Shown: positions 1-6,925 of the stretch, one piece after another
Layout of the letters: every line of letters begins with the position of its first letter
Numbering within the stretch: position 1 is the stretch's first letter
Assembly: GCA_951801995.1 (NCBI GenBank)
Contig: CATOOY010000023.1
Location: forward strand, 1-19,293
Source: an uncultured Erysipelotrichaceae bacterium
Lineage (GTDB): Bacteria; Bacillota_I; Bacilli_A; RF39; UBA660
Reading direction: 5' to 3'
Length of the DNA stretch: 19,293 nucleotides
The notes under the pieces: generated by a model
Databases searched by the model: none
What the model was told of the DNA's origin: nothing
The model's input: only the letters and a program-made list of their open reading frames with translations
Translations under genes and position numbers: made by a program

Positions 1-626
1 AAATAGATAAAGTAATACGAATATTAAAATATGATATTAAAAATCATGTAAGAAAAGATATGGCTTATAATAAATTACTAGATATTTATAATGAATATGG
101 TAAATTAGAAGAAAAGAAAAAAATACTACCTGAGGTTATAATAGAAACAAATAGTTTTTCAAGATATAAAGAACTAAAAGATATGTATAGCGATTCTGAA
201 TGGAAGTCTATAAAAGAAAAAATAATATCTAAAATTAAACCTAATAATAGGGATATTTTAGAAGAAATTTATATGGAAGAAAATGAAACTAATAAATTAT
301 TTGAATTGTTAAAGAAAAATCCTAGTATGTATAGATTAGCAAAATATCAAGATGCAGTAAAAGATAAATATAGTAAAGAATTATTAAATTTTTATAAACC
401 ACAAATACTTGAAGAATCAAAAAGAGTATCAGATAGAAAATGGTATCAAGAATTATGCCATTATATTAGAAAAATGAAAGAACTTGATAATTCTGATGAT
501 TTTATCTTTGATATGTTAAAGGAAATGTATCCTAATTATAGGAGTAAACGAGCCTTTAAAGAAGAAATAATGAATGTTTTAAGTTCTAAAAATAAACAAA
601 GGTTTTATGAATTAATAGAAAAATAG
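1..626 (+). CDS. C-terminal part of an unrecognised helical-repeat protein (partial)
   Basis: The reading frame is open to the left edge of the window, so the ATG at 60 is probably internal and the gene starts outside. About 208 residues are visible. The composition is rich in Lys, Glu, Ile and Leu, with recurring Tyr-rich helical pairs such as LFELLKKNPSMYRL and WYQELCHYIRKM. This looks like an alpha-solenoid of TPR/HEAT type. No catalytic motif, signal peptide or membrane segment is seen. Similar helical tails occur in some SWIM zinc-finger proteins, but no SWIM motif is in the visible part, so I give no function. It lies 15 bp upstream of the RhuM gene in the same direction and probably shares its transcript. 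It belongs to the mobile element that ends near 4231. Confidence 0.7.
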   Translation, partial: IDKVIRILKYDIKNHVRKDMAYNKLLDIYNEYGKLEEKKKILPEVIIETNSFSRYKELKDMYSDSEWKSIKEKIISKIKPNNRDILEEIYMEENETNKLFELLKKNPSMYRLAKYQDAVKDKYSKELLNFYKPQILEESKRVSDRKWYQELCHYIRKMKELDNSDDFIFDMLKEMYPNYRSKRAFKEEIMNVLSSKNKQRFYELIEK

Positions 627-641
627 AGAGCTGGTGAAATA

Positions 642-1619
642 TTGAAAAACAATATAATTATATATGTATCAAAAGACGGCAACGTAAAAGTTGATGTTAA
701 TATACAAAATGAAGATATTTGGATGAGTCAAGATGTTATGGCTAATCTTTATGATACTACTAAAAATAATATTTCAATGCACCTAAAAAATATCTTTGAT
801 GAAGGCGAGCTTCAAAAGGATTCAGTTGTTAAGAAATTCTTAACAACTGCTAATGATGGTAAAAACTATAATGTCTTACACTATAATTTGGATGCTATCA
901 TTGCTGTAGGATATAGAATTAATTCTAAAAAAGCAACTGAATTTAGAATATGGGCAACTAAAGTTTTAAAAGAATATATGATTAAAGGATTTGCTTTAAA
1001 TGACGAAAAATTAAAGAATAATGGTGAAAGTCCATATTTTGAAGAATTGCTTGCTAGAATTCGTGATATTAGGTCTTCTGAAAAAATATTTTGGAGAAAA
1101 GTGCTGGATATTTATGCAACTTCAATTGATTATGATCCCAAAAATAAATTATCAATTGATTTCTTTAAAACAGTACAAAATAAAATGCATTACGCTACTC
1201 ATGGGCATACTGCAGCTGAAATCATATTTGCTAGAGTAGATTCTGAAAAAAATTATTTAGGACTTACTAATTTTAAAGGCAATTATCCAACAAAGAGTGA
1301 AACGGAAATTGCTAAAAACTATTTGACTGGAGAAGAACTTAATACTTTAAATAGAATGGTATCAGCCTACTTAGATGTAGCAGAAATCAATGCTCTAGAT
1401 AGACATCCAATGACTATGGAGGATTGGGTTAATGAATTAGATTCATTTTTAAAAATGACGCGAAAAGATATATTAAATGATTCAGGAACTATATCACATA
1501 AGGAGGCATTAGAAAAAGCACATAAAGAGTATGATAAATATATGCAAAAACATTTAACTACTGCTGAACAAGACTATTTAGAAATGTTAAACAAAGAAGT
1601 TGAAGAAATTGATAAATAA
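642..1619 (+). CDS. RhuM-family protein
   Basis: A 325-residue protein of the Virulence_RhuM family, named after rhuM of Salmonella pathogenicity island 3. Its biochemical role is not established; members are common on mobile elements and near restriction-modification loci. The N-terminal part (about residues 20-60) has a WMSQDVMANLYDTT/NNISMHLKNI stretch that looks like a helix-turn-helix. It is followed by YNLDAIIAVGYRINSK and a FRIWATKVLKEY block, then the family's FKTVQNKMHYATHG block near residue 180. The start is TTG at 642 with a short GGTGA ribosome site, the same signal used by the next gene. A second, diverged copy lies at 16470-17483 in the other mobile segment. It is likely an operon member with the genes on both sides. 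Confidence 0.88.
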   Translation: MKNNIIIYVSKDGNVKVDVNIQNEDIWMSQDVMANLYDTTKNNISMHLKNIFDEGELQKDSVVKKFLTTANDGKNYNVLHYNLDAIIAVGYRINSKKATEFRIWATKVLKEYMIKGFALNDEKLKNNGESPYFEELLARIRDIRSSEKIFWRKVLDIYATSIDYDPKNKLSIDFFKTVQNKMHYATHGHTAAEIIFARVDSEKNYLGLTNFKGNYPTKSETEIAKNYLTGEELNTLNRMVSAYLDVAEINALDRHPMTMEDWVNELDSFLKMTRKDILNDSGTISHKEALEKAHKEYDKYMQKHLTTAEQDYLEMLNKEVEEIDK

Positions 1620-1635
1620 TTAGTTGGTGATAATA

Positions 1636-2346
1636 GTGAGAAAAGTTTTAGAAACGAATTTATGTAAAATAAATTATGCAGAGAGTTTAGAAAAATTAGC
1701 AGAAGCAACTGTTCAATTACTTGATCAAAAGATAATTGAATATAAACTATTTTTTGATTTATCTACTAATGAGCGGATAGTTGTTAATTATTTTGATACA
1801 GTAGAAGAATTTAGAGAATTTATATATGAAATTAGAGGTGAAAGGGATTCATTGCCTGAATATGCTAGAGGAACTTATGATAATGGAATGGTTAATGCAT
1901 GTGTGACTCCTAAATTTCAATTAAAAAGATTATATACTGTTAGTCATGAGTTGTTTCATATTTTGTATATGAAATATATATTAAATAATGATTATTCAAA
2001 AAGAATAGTTTGGTATGATGAAGGTATGGCACAATTTATGTCAGGAGAAAAAGATTTATTAACTGATGATGCTTTTAAGGACTTTTATTTAAATGTAAGA
2101 GAAAAAACAAAAGTAGTACCACAGATGAATAGTCTAGAACATGGAAATTCCTTTGTTAATGAAAACTATAATGGTTATGACTTAAGTTATTTATCTATAA
2201 AATATTTATCAGAAGTGTTAAGTGCTGAGCAATTTAAAGATTTAATGTCTGATTTTGCAAAGATTAATCAACTAAGTGATAATATAATTCAAAAAATGTT
2301 TAGTTATTATGATACAAAGTTAGAAAACATAATCGTAAAAAAATAA
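1636..2346 (+). CDS. Gluzincin-type zinc metallopeptidase-like protein
   Basis: A 236-residue protein with a zinc peptidase signature. TVSHELFHILY near residue 105 supplies the HExxH metal ligands and catalytic Glu. About 25 residues later WYDEGMAQFMSG supplies the likely third ligand Glu, the spacing and WxxEGxA form seen in gluzincins (peptidase MA clan). No signal peptide or membrane helix is visible, so it is probably cytoplasmic. I start it at GTG 1636, 4 nt after the GGTGAT ribosome site at 1626-1631; an in-frame TTG at 1624 lies ahead of that site. It follows rhuM after 16 bp. Substrate is unknown. Small metallopeptidases on mobile elements often cleave repressors (ImmA-like), but this one lacks obvious ImmA/IrrE similarity beyond the motif. 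Confidence 0.72.
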   Translation: MRKVLETNLCKINYAESLEKLAEATVQLLDQKIIEYKLFFDLSTNERIVVNYFDTVEEFREFIYEIRGERDSLPEYARGTYDNGMVNACVTPKFQLKRLYTVSHELFHILYMKYILNNDYSKRIVWYDEGMAQFMSGEKDLLTDDAFKDFYLNVREKTKVVPQMNSLEHGNSFVNENYNGYDLSYLSIKYLSEVLSAEQFKDLMSDFAKINQLSDNIIQKMFSYYDTKLENIIVKK

Positions 2347-2351
2347 ATTCA

Positions 2352-2393
2352 ATCATCCTATAAAATCTAATGAAAATTAGAAATTAGGATGAT
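2352..2393 (+). other. Two-step inverted repeat between metallopeptidase and small ORF
   Basis: An outer 9-bp stem (ATCATCCTA at 2352-2360 with TAGGATGAT at 2385-2393) encloses an inner 6-bp stem (TCTAAT at 2366-2371 with ATTAGA at 2376-2381) capped by a GAAA tetraloop. No T-run follows, so a classical terminator is unlikely. It could be a structured RNA leader, a processing site or a protein-binding site for the recombinase operon. Confidence 0.5.
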
Positions 2394-2435
2394 GGTGTTA
2401 GTATAGATGTATAGACACGAAAAACTTTAGTAATG

Positions 2436-2468
2436 GTATACTAAATAATATTACTAAAACAATAATTA
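2436..2468 (+). other. Second inverted repeat upstream of the recombinase operon
   Basis: TTTAGTAAT at 2436-2444 is the exact reverse complement of ATTACTAAA at 2460-2468, with a 15-nt loop. It lies just before the hairpin that contains the start of the small ORF. No T-run follows. Together with the two neighbouring hairpins it makes the stretch 2347-2505 unusually dyad-rich, as expected for a regulated leader or operator. Confidence 0.4.
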
Positions 2469-2471
2469 AAG

Positions 2472-2505
2472 CCATAGAATTTATTGGAGGTATTAAACTC
2501 TATGG
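2472..2505 (+). promoter_or_regulatory. Hairpin enclosing the start codon of the small ORF
   Basis: CCATAGA (2472-2478) pairs with TCTATGG (2499-2505), and after one A-C mismatch TTTA (2480-2483) pairs with TAAA (2494-2497). The 10-nt loop shows the GGAGG Shine-Dalgarno (2486-2490), and the ATG start (2502-2504) lies inside the right arm. The fold would hold the start codon paired and could limit translation of the small ORF and, through the ATGA overlap, of the recombinase. Confidence 0.5.
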
Positions 2506-2684
2506 TCAAATACAAAGTTAATTTAAAATTTAAAGAAAATGGAAAATCTTTAAATGAGCAGGTAGCTGAAGTATTAAAAGTAGAACTAAATAAAAAAATA
2601 AATGAGACTTGCAATATTTTAAAAAAGGAGCTAGCATTAGGGTCTACTCATTATTCCCAAAGTGAAGGGTGTAATAATGGATGA
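2502..2684 (+). CDS. Small protein translationally coupled to the serine recombinase
   Basis: A 60-residue protein, Lys/Glu/Asn-rich, with one predicted amphipathic helix in the middle (LNEQVAEVLKVELNKKI) and no recognised domain. I use the ATG at 2502, 11 nt after a strong GGAGG; an in-frame TTG at 2484 overlaps the ribosome site itself and is unlikely. Its stop overlaps the recombinase start as ATGA (2681-2684), so the two are translated together. Small ORFs directly ahead of serine integrases are common and can be directionality factors or regulators, but nothing in this sequence proves that. The function is unknown. Confidence 0.65.
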   Translation: MVKYKVNLKFKENGKSLNEQVAEVLKVELNKKINETCNILKKELALGSTHYSQSEGCNNG

Positions 2685-4231
2685 CTGGAAATAGTAGTTT
2701 TAAAGTAGGAATATATATAAGATTATCAAGAGATGATGGAAACATTGAATCAGATAGTATTATTGGTCAAAGAAGTTTGCTAAATCAGTATATCAAGGAA
2801 AATAATTATAATTTAGTAAATGAATATGTAGATGATGGATTTACTGGAACAAACTTTGAAAGACCATCATTTAGAAGAATGATTAAAGATATCGAATTTG
2901 GAAAAATTAATATGATTATTACTAAAGATATGTCTAGATTAGGTAGAGACTATATTGGTATGGGAGAATTAATTGAAAAGTATTTTCCAAATAAAAATGT
3001 TAGGTATATTGCTATTAATGATGGTATTGATACATTTATAGATAATACTAATAATGATATAGCACCTTTTAAAGCCATAATGAATGATATGTATGCTAAG
3101 GATATTTCTAAAAAAGTTAAAACTAGTTTGCACTCTAGAATGAAAGAAGGATTATATGTATCTGGTAGATGCCCTTTTGGATATATGAAAGATCCAACTA
3201 ATAAAAATCATTTAGTTATAAATGAAAAACAGGCAGAGACAGTGAGATTAATATTCGATTTAGCACTTAAAGGTAATACTTATCACTATATAGCACAAGA
3301 ATTAACAAAAAGAAAAATTAAAACTCCAGCATCTTATTACAATTATGTATGGAATACAAATTGTTTAAGCCAAGAATATGGAGTATGGGTAGATACCACT
3401 ATAAAATCAATTCTAACTAATCAAATATATGTTGGAGATACAGTTCAAGGCAAGACTAAAAAGATTAATTATAAACTTAAAAAGACAGTTAAAAATAAAC
3501 CAAACGATTTTATAATAGTTGAAAATACCCATGAAGCAATAATTGATAGAGATACTTTTAATTATGTCCAAACACTTCTACCTAAAAATGTTAAAAGACC
3601 AGAAAAGAAAAGATTTTACTTATTAGATGGACTTTTATACTGTGGAGATTGCAAACATCGTATAACTATTAGATATCAAACCAAAACTGATAGAAGTTAT
3701 ACTACCTGTGATTATTATAGAACATATTCAAAGTATCATGTTTGCACAACCCATACAAATAATTATGAAGCCCTAGAAAAAGTTATTTTAGATAATATCA
3801 GAGAAGTATGTAAAAACTATTTGGATAAGAATATAATAAAAGATTCTATTGGTAATATAAAGTTAGAAGATAACACTTTGAAGATTAAAAAACAAATTGA
3901 GAGCTTAGAAATAGCAAATAATAAGTTAACTGAAACACTAGATAAGAACTATATGAATATGTTAAAAGGTATTATTGATGAAGATCAATACATAAGAGTA
4001 AGTGAAAGTCTAAAACAAGAAATAGAAAGTAATAAATCGAGTATTGATAATCTTAAAAATGAAAATAAGGAATCTAATAAAATAGATAATAAAATGATAG
4101 AAAAATATATAAATGAATTTTTATCATTAGAAAATCCAAATAGAGAATTAATAATTAATTTGCTAGAAAAAATCTACATCTATCAAGATAAACGGGTAGA
4201 TATTATATTTACATTTAAAAATGTTACATAA
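2681..4231 (+). CDS. Large serine recombinase (integrase)
   Basis: A 516-residue site-specific recombinase that should integrate or excise the element. The N-terminal resolvase domain covers about residues 7-150: GIYIRLSRDD gives the nucleophile Ser16, IGQRSLL a conserved Arg, and KDMSRLGRDYIGMGE the Arg-rich active-site segment. The Recombinase domain follows (about 160-270, from PFGYMKDP on). Then comes a zinc-ribbon (about 310-370) with Cys pairs in YCGDCKHRI and later TTCDYYR and HVCTTH, and a C-terminal coiled coil (about 390-470) rich in Lys, Glu and Asn. The length is typical for the family, and all key residues seen are intact, so it is probably active. It lies at the element boundary, its stop next to a truncated LysM frame. 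A decayed piece of a related recombinase lies at 18165-18290. Confidence 0.95.
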   Translation: MTGNSSFKVGIYIRLSRDDGNIESDSIIGQRSLLNQYIKENNYNLVNEYVDDGFTGTNFERPSFRRMIKDIEFGKINMIITKDMSRLGRDYIGMGELIEKYFPNKNVRYIAINDGIDTFIDNTNNDIAPFKAIMNDMYAKDISKKVKTSLHSRMKEGLYVSGRCPFGYMKDPTNKNHLVINEKQAETVRLIFDLALKGNTYHYIAQELTKRKIKTPASYYNYVWNTNCLSQEYGVWVDTTIKSILTNQIYVGDTVQGKTKKINYKLKKTVKNKPNDFIIVENTHEAIIDRDTFNYVQTLLPKNVKRPEKKRFYLLDGLLYCGDCKHRITIRYQTKTDRSYTTCDYYRTYSKYHVCTTHTNNYEALEKVILDNIREVCKNYLDKNIIKDSIGNIKLEDNTLKIKKQIESLEIANNKLTETLDKNYMNMLKGIIDEDQYIRVSESLKQEIESNKSSIDNLKNENKESNKIDNKMIEKYINEFLSLENPNRELIINLLEKIYIYQDKRVDIIFTFKNVT

Positions 4232-4365
4232 AAAATGTATCTGGGGATTCTCTATGGAGCATCGCAAGAGCATATAATACAACCGTAGACGCTATAAAAA
4301 ATTTAAACAACTTAACCAGTAATTTGATTACAATTGGTCAAACATTACAAATACCTAATTCTTAA
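4219..4365 (+). pseudogene. LysM-domain gene cut by the element (3' fragment)
   Basis: Read from 4237, the frame encodes VSGDSLWSIARAYN, a classical LysM beginning, and ends with TIGQTLQIPNS and a TAA at 4363-4365. This is about 42 residues, one LysM motif. The usual residues before VSGDSLW (YTV type) are missing because the frame runs into the recombinase 3' end. An in-frame stop at 4216-4218 and the lack of a start codon with a ribosome site show that it is only the C-terminus of a larger peptidoglycan-binding protein. The host gene's 5' part should lie beyond the left end of the element. This places the integration site inside a LysM gene. Confidence 0.82.
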
Positions 4366-4397
4366 AAAAACTTCTATGATTTCATAGAAGCTTTTTT
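4364..4397. terminator. Bidirectional rho-independent terminator
   Basis: CTTCTATGA (4371-4379) pairs perfectly with TCATAGAAG (4382-4390) over a 2-nt loop. An A-run lies on the left and a T-run on the right, so it can stop the LysM gene on the plus strand and the secG operon on the minus strand. Confidence 0.85.
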
Positions 4398-4408
4398 ATA
4401 TAAAATTT

Positions 4409-4621
4409 TTATTTCAATATATTCATAGCTATACAAATAACAAAAAGAGCCATACCAAGAATCAATGTGAGACGACTTATAAAAAGTTCCCCACCTCTTT
4501 CCTTACGATTAGCAAACAAATTATCATTTGCACCAGTCATAGAAGCACTTTCTGCTTTCCCGCTTTGTAAAAGCACAATCGCAATTAGTAAAATAGATAC
4601 AATAATTAAAACAATTGACAT
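4409..4621 (-). CDS. secG: Preprotein translocase subunit SecG
   Basis: A 70-residue protein with two membrane helices (about residues 2-20 and 48-68) and the SecG hallmark between them: VLLQSGKAESAS, followed by the Gly/Asn-rich stretch of the cytoplasmic loop. SecG is a non-essential partner of SecY and SecE in the membrane channel and aids SecA-driven export. Length and architecture match the family. The start has an AAAGGA ribosome site. It follows adenosine deaminase after 56 bp; a possible own promoter (TTGCGT, 16 bp, TATATT) lies in that gap but is not convincing. No rnr, smpB or other usual secG neighbour is present. Confidence 0.93.
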   Translation of the reverse strand: MSIVLIIVSILLIAIVLLQSGKAESASMTGANDNLFANRKERGGELFISRLTLILGMALFVICIAMNILK

Positions 4622-4677
4622 AAAATCGTTCCTTTCTGCTACTAAAATATATCACATTTTCTAAAAAAACGCAATCT

Positions 4678-5637
4678 TTATAATTGGGATAAAAAAGATG
4701 TATATAATTTTTGTTTTTCCTCTAAAGAAAGAAATGAACACGCTATTGCATCCTTATTCATTTTAATAAAATCTTCCTTTGTAAATGAAAAAGCCTTAAA
4801 AAGTTTTTCATATTCATCAGTAAGAGTAATATTAGATACTGTTCTATTATCTGTATTCACATGAACCAAAACACCTAAATGAGACAATAAAGAAATAGGA
4901 TGCTCCTCATAAGAAGAAACCACATGCGTTTGTACATTACTAGTAGGACAAACCTCTAAAAGAATCTTTTTCTCACAAAGGTCTCGTATAAGACTATCAT
5001 CCTCTATTGCATGAATACCATGACCAATTCGTGAAGCACCAAGTTGTAAAGCATTTCTAACACTAGAATAGGAAGCAGCCTCACCAGCATGAATAGTAAA
5101 AGGAATACCCTTCTCCTTTGCATAAGAAAATAAATCTTTATATAGCATAACTGGATACTTTGCCTCAGAGCCAGCAAGATCAACAGCACAAACCCCACTA
5201 TGATAAAACTGACATGCTAAATCTATCACTTCTTTATTGGTAGAAAAATCTTCTCCACGCATCATACATAAAATTAAATTGATATGTACATTTCCCCTAT
5301 GAAAACCTCGCAAAACATCCTGAATAACTTTCTTCATAGAAAGACCCTTTTTTGTATGAAACATAGGAGCAAAACGTACCTCAGCATAAATAACATTGTC
5401 TTTTTCCAAATCCTCTGCAAGCTCAAAAGCTATTCTCTCTAAATTGGAACTCGTCTGCATCACATCAATTGGCATTTGAAATTTGGTTAAATATTCATCC
5501 AAATTTTTACACCTACTAGGTGCAATCATAAAAGAAGAAATATCGTCATTCGTATGTAAAAGTTCTGTTACAGTCTCAACCCGAACAGAACCATCTAAAT
5601 GTAAATGTAATTCAATTTTAGGAAACTTTTCAAACAT
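4678..5637 (-). CDS. add: Adenosine deaminase
   Basis: A 319-residue enzyme converting adenosine or deoxyadenosine to inosine or deoxyinosine. Visible residues of the metal-dependent fold: HLHLDGS with zinc ligands His11 and His13; catalytic TIHAGE with His183 and Glu186; RIGHGIHA with His206; zinc ligand Asp263 in VNTDNRTVSN. Many adenosine deaminases have Asp after the zinc Asp (TDD); here it is Asn264. As far as I recall TDNRTVS is common in Firmicute members, so this is probably a subfamily trait. I chose the ATG at 5637, which has an AGAAGGGA ribosome site. An upstream in-frame extension to 5754 lies inside ymfH and encodes meaningless hydrophobic sequence. It starts 1 bp after the ymfH stop, so it is translated in the same operon. 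Confidence 0.93.
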   Translation of the reverse strand: MFEKFPKIELHLHLDGSVRVETVTELLHTNDDISSFMIAPSRCKNLDEYLTKFQMPIDVMQTSSNLERIAFELAEDLEKDNVIYAEVRFAPMFHTKKGLSMKKVIQDVLRGFHRGNVHINLILCMMRGEDFSTNKEVIDLACQFYHSGVCAVDLAGSEAKYPVMLYKDLFSYAKEKGIPFTIHAGEAASYSSVRNALQLGASRIGHGIHAIEDDSLIRDLCEKKILLEVCPTSNVQTHVVSSYEEHPISLLSHLGVLVHVNTDNRTVSNITLTDEYEKLFKAFSFTKEDFIKMNKDAIACSFLSLEEKQKLYTSFLSQL

Positions 5638-5638
5638 A

Positions 5639-6925
5639 TTATCCCTTCTCTTTATTTTTAATAATAACAGTAGACACTGTATCAAAATTAATTTTAGATA
5701 AAAGTTTCTCAAACTTATCAAAAGTGAAATGATGAATACGAGAAATATCATCACATATCACCTTTTTATAATCCATAATATCACTAACTATTTTATTATT
5801 AAAAGCATATACATTATCACTCATATAAATATAAGAACTAATCATTACTTTTTTCTTTCGCTCAAACTCTTCCTCTGTAATATTATTTTTATGCATTTCT
5901 TCTTTTATTTTTTCTATAAAAACATCTTCTTTTTCACTTTCACCAAGAATAGTAAATAAAATATGTGAAGAGGTATAAGTTAAATTAAATCCAACACCAC
6001 TTTGAATAATGTTTTTCCTTTTTGCTTCTTCATTAAAAAGACTGGTGATACTAAACTTACTTTGAAATAAAATAGTAAGAGCCATTTTCAAATCAAAAAA
6101 ATCATCTTTTTTGATCTTTTTATAATTCAATTTAAAATTAACAGCTATCTTAGGAATAACAACATTTTTATATAATACTTCCTCTTCCTTAGTAACCAAA
6201 TCAGGTTCTACATAATTTTTTCTTACAACAGTATCTCTTTTTTCAAACTTTTTATTTTCCAAATTTTGTTTAATAGTAAGAATTGTCTCAGTAGGATCTA
6301 CATTTCCTGTAATAACCAAAAACATATTAGAAGGATGATAAAAAGTATCAAAACAAGACATTAATTTTTCTTTGGTAATAGTAGAAATAGACTCTTTAGT
6401 TCCTCCAATATAATAACGAACAGGATCTTTTTGAAAACTATTTAGCAAAGATACTTCCATTAGTTTAGAAAGAGGATCATCTTCATACATAGAAAGCTCT
6501 TCAGCAATAATTTCCTTTTCTTTTTCTACATTTTCATCTGTAAAATAAGGAGAAAAAACAAAATCAAGTAAATAATTCAAAGTAGGAATAAAATGAGAAA
6601 CAGTAGAAAATACATAGGTTGTTTTATCTAAAGTAGTAGAAGCATTCGCATCTGCCCCATGTAAAGAAAAGAAAGCAAAAGGATCCTCTCCATTTTCCAT
6701 CTCAAAAACTTTATGCTCTAAAAAATGAGCAATACCATTCTCAACATGTAACATCTTTTTTTCACCATAAGGAATAAAAGATTTATCTTGCTCTCCAAAT
6801 CTAGTAGAAAGAGAAACATAAATATTATTTACACTTGTTTTAGGAACAATATGAATAGTAAGACCACAAGGAAGTGTTTCCTCATAAAGCATAAGATCCA
6901 AATTTTTAAGTTCCATTTTATTCAT
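5639..6925 (-). CDS. ymfH: M16-family zinc peptidase, YmfH type
   Basis: A 428-residue protein of the insulinase/M16 family. The inverted zinc motif is intact: AHFLEH gives His67, Glu70 and His71, and IIAEELSMYEDD gives the third ligand Glu142 or Glu143. It forms a pair with the next upstream gene, whose product lacks the motif, the usual catalytic/non-catalytic arrangement of M16 heterodimers. In current naming YmfF/YmfH-type proteins are called EF-P 5-aminopentanol modification-associated, but the exact role is uncertain and a peptide-processing role is an alternative. The start at 6925 is served by GGGGAG inside the end of ymfF; the two genes overlap by 8 bp. No signal peptide is seen, so the protein is cytoplasmic. 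Confidence 0.85.
   Translation of the reverse strand: MNKMELKNLDLMLYEETLPCGLTIHIVPKTSVNNIYVSLSTRFGEQDKSFIPYGEKKMLHVENGIAHFLEHKVFEMENGEDPFAFFSLHGADANASTTLDKTTYVFSTVSHFIPTLNYLLDFVFSPYFTDENVEKEKEIIAEELSMYEDDPLSKLMEVSLLNSFQKDPVRYYIGGTKESISTITKEKLMSCFDTFYHPSNMFLVITGNVDPTETILTIKQNLENKKFEKRDTVVRKNYVEPDLVTKEEEVLYKNVVIPKIAVNFKLNYKKIKKDDFFDLKMALTILFQSKFSITSLFNEEAKRKNIIQSGVGFNLTYTSSHILFTILGESEKEDVFIEKIKEEMHKNNITEEEFERKKKVMISSYIYMSDNVYAFNNKIVSDIMDYKKVICDDISRIHHFTFDKFEKLLSKINFDTVSTVIIKNKEKG

Larger units (their letters stand above)
1..4236 (+). mobile_element. Right end of an integrated element with large serine recombinase
   Basis: Five same-strand ORFs end with a large serine recombinase whose stop codon lies directly against a LysM reading frame that has lost its N-terminus. 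Large serine integrases usually lie at the very end of the elements they move and leave attachment-site halves in the flanking gene. The junction therefore lies near 4231-4240. The left end and the missing LysM N-terminus are outside the window, so size and type (prophage, ICE or IME) cannot be told. No phage structural or conjugation gene is visible in this part. Confidence 0.7.

Noticed and set aside
4678..5637. Missing second active-site Asp in adenosine deaminase as a sign of inactivity
   Set aside because: TDNRTVS appears to be usual for Firmicute members as far as I recall, and all zinc ligands and the HAGE Glu are present.
5638..5754. 39-residue N-terminal extension of adenosine deaminase
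   Set aside because: It lies within ymfH in another frame and reads as random hydrophobic sequence; the ATG at 5637 has a ribosome site and the family N-terminus.
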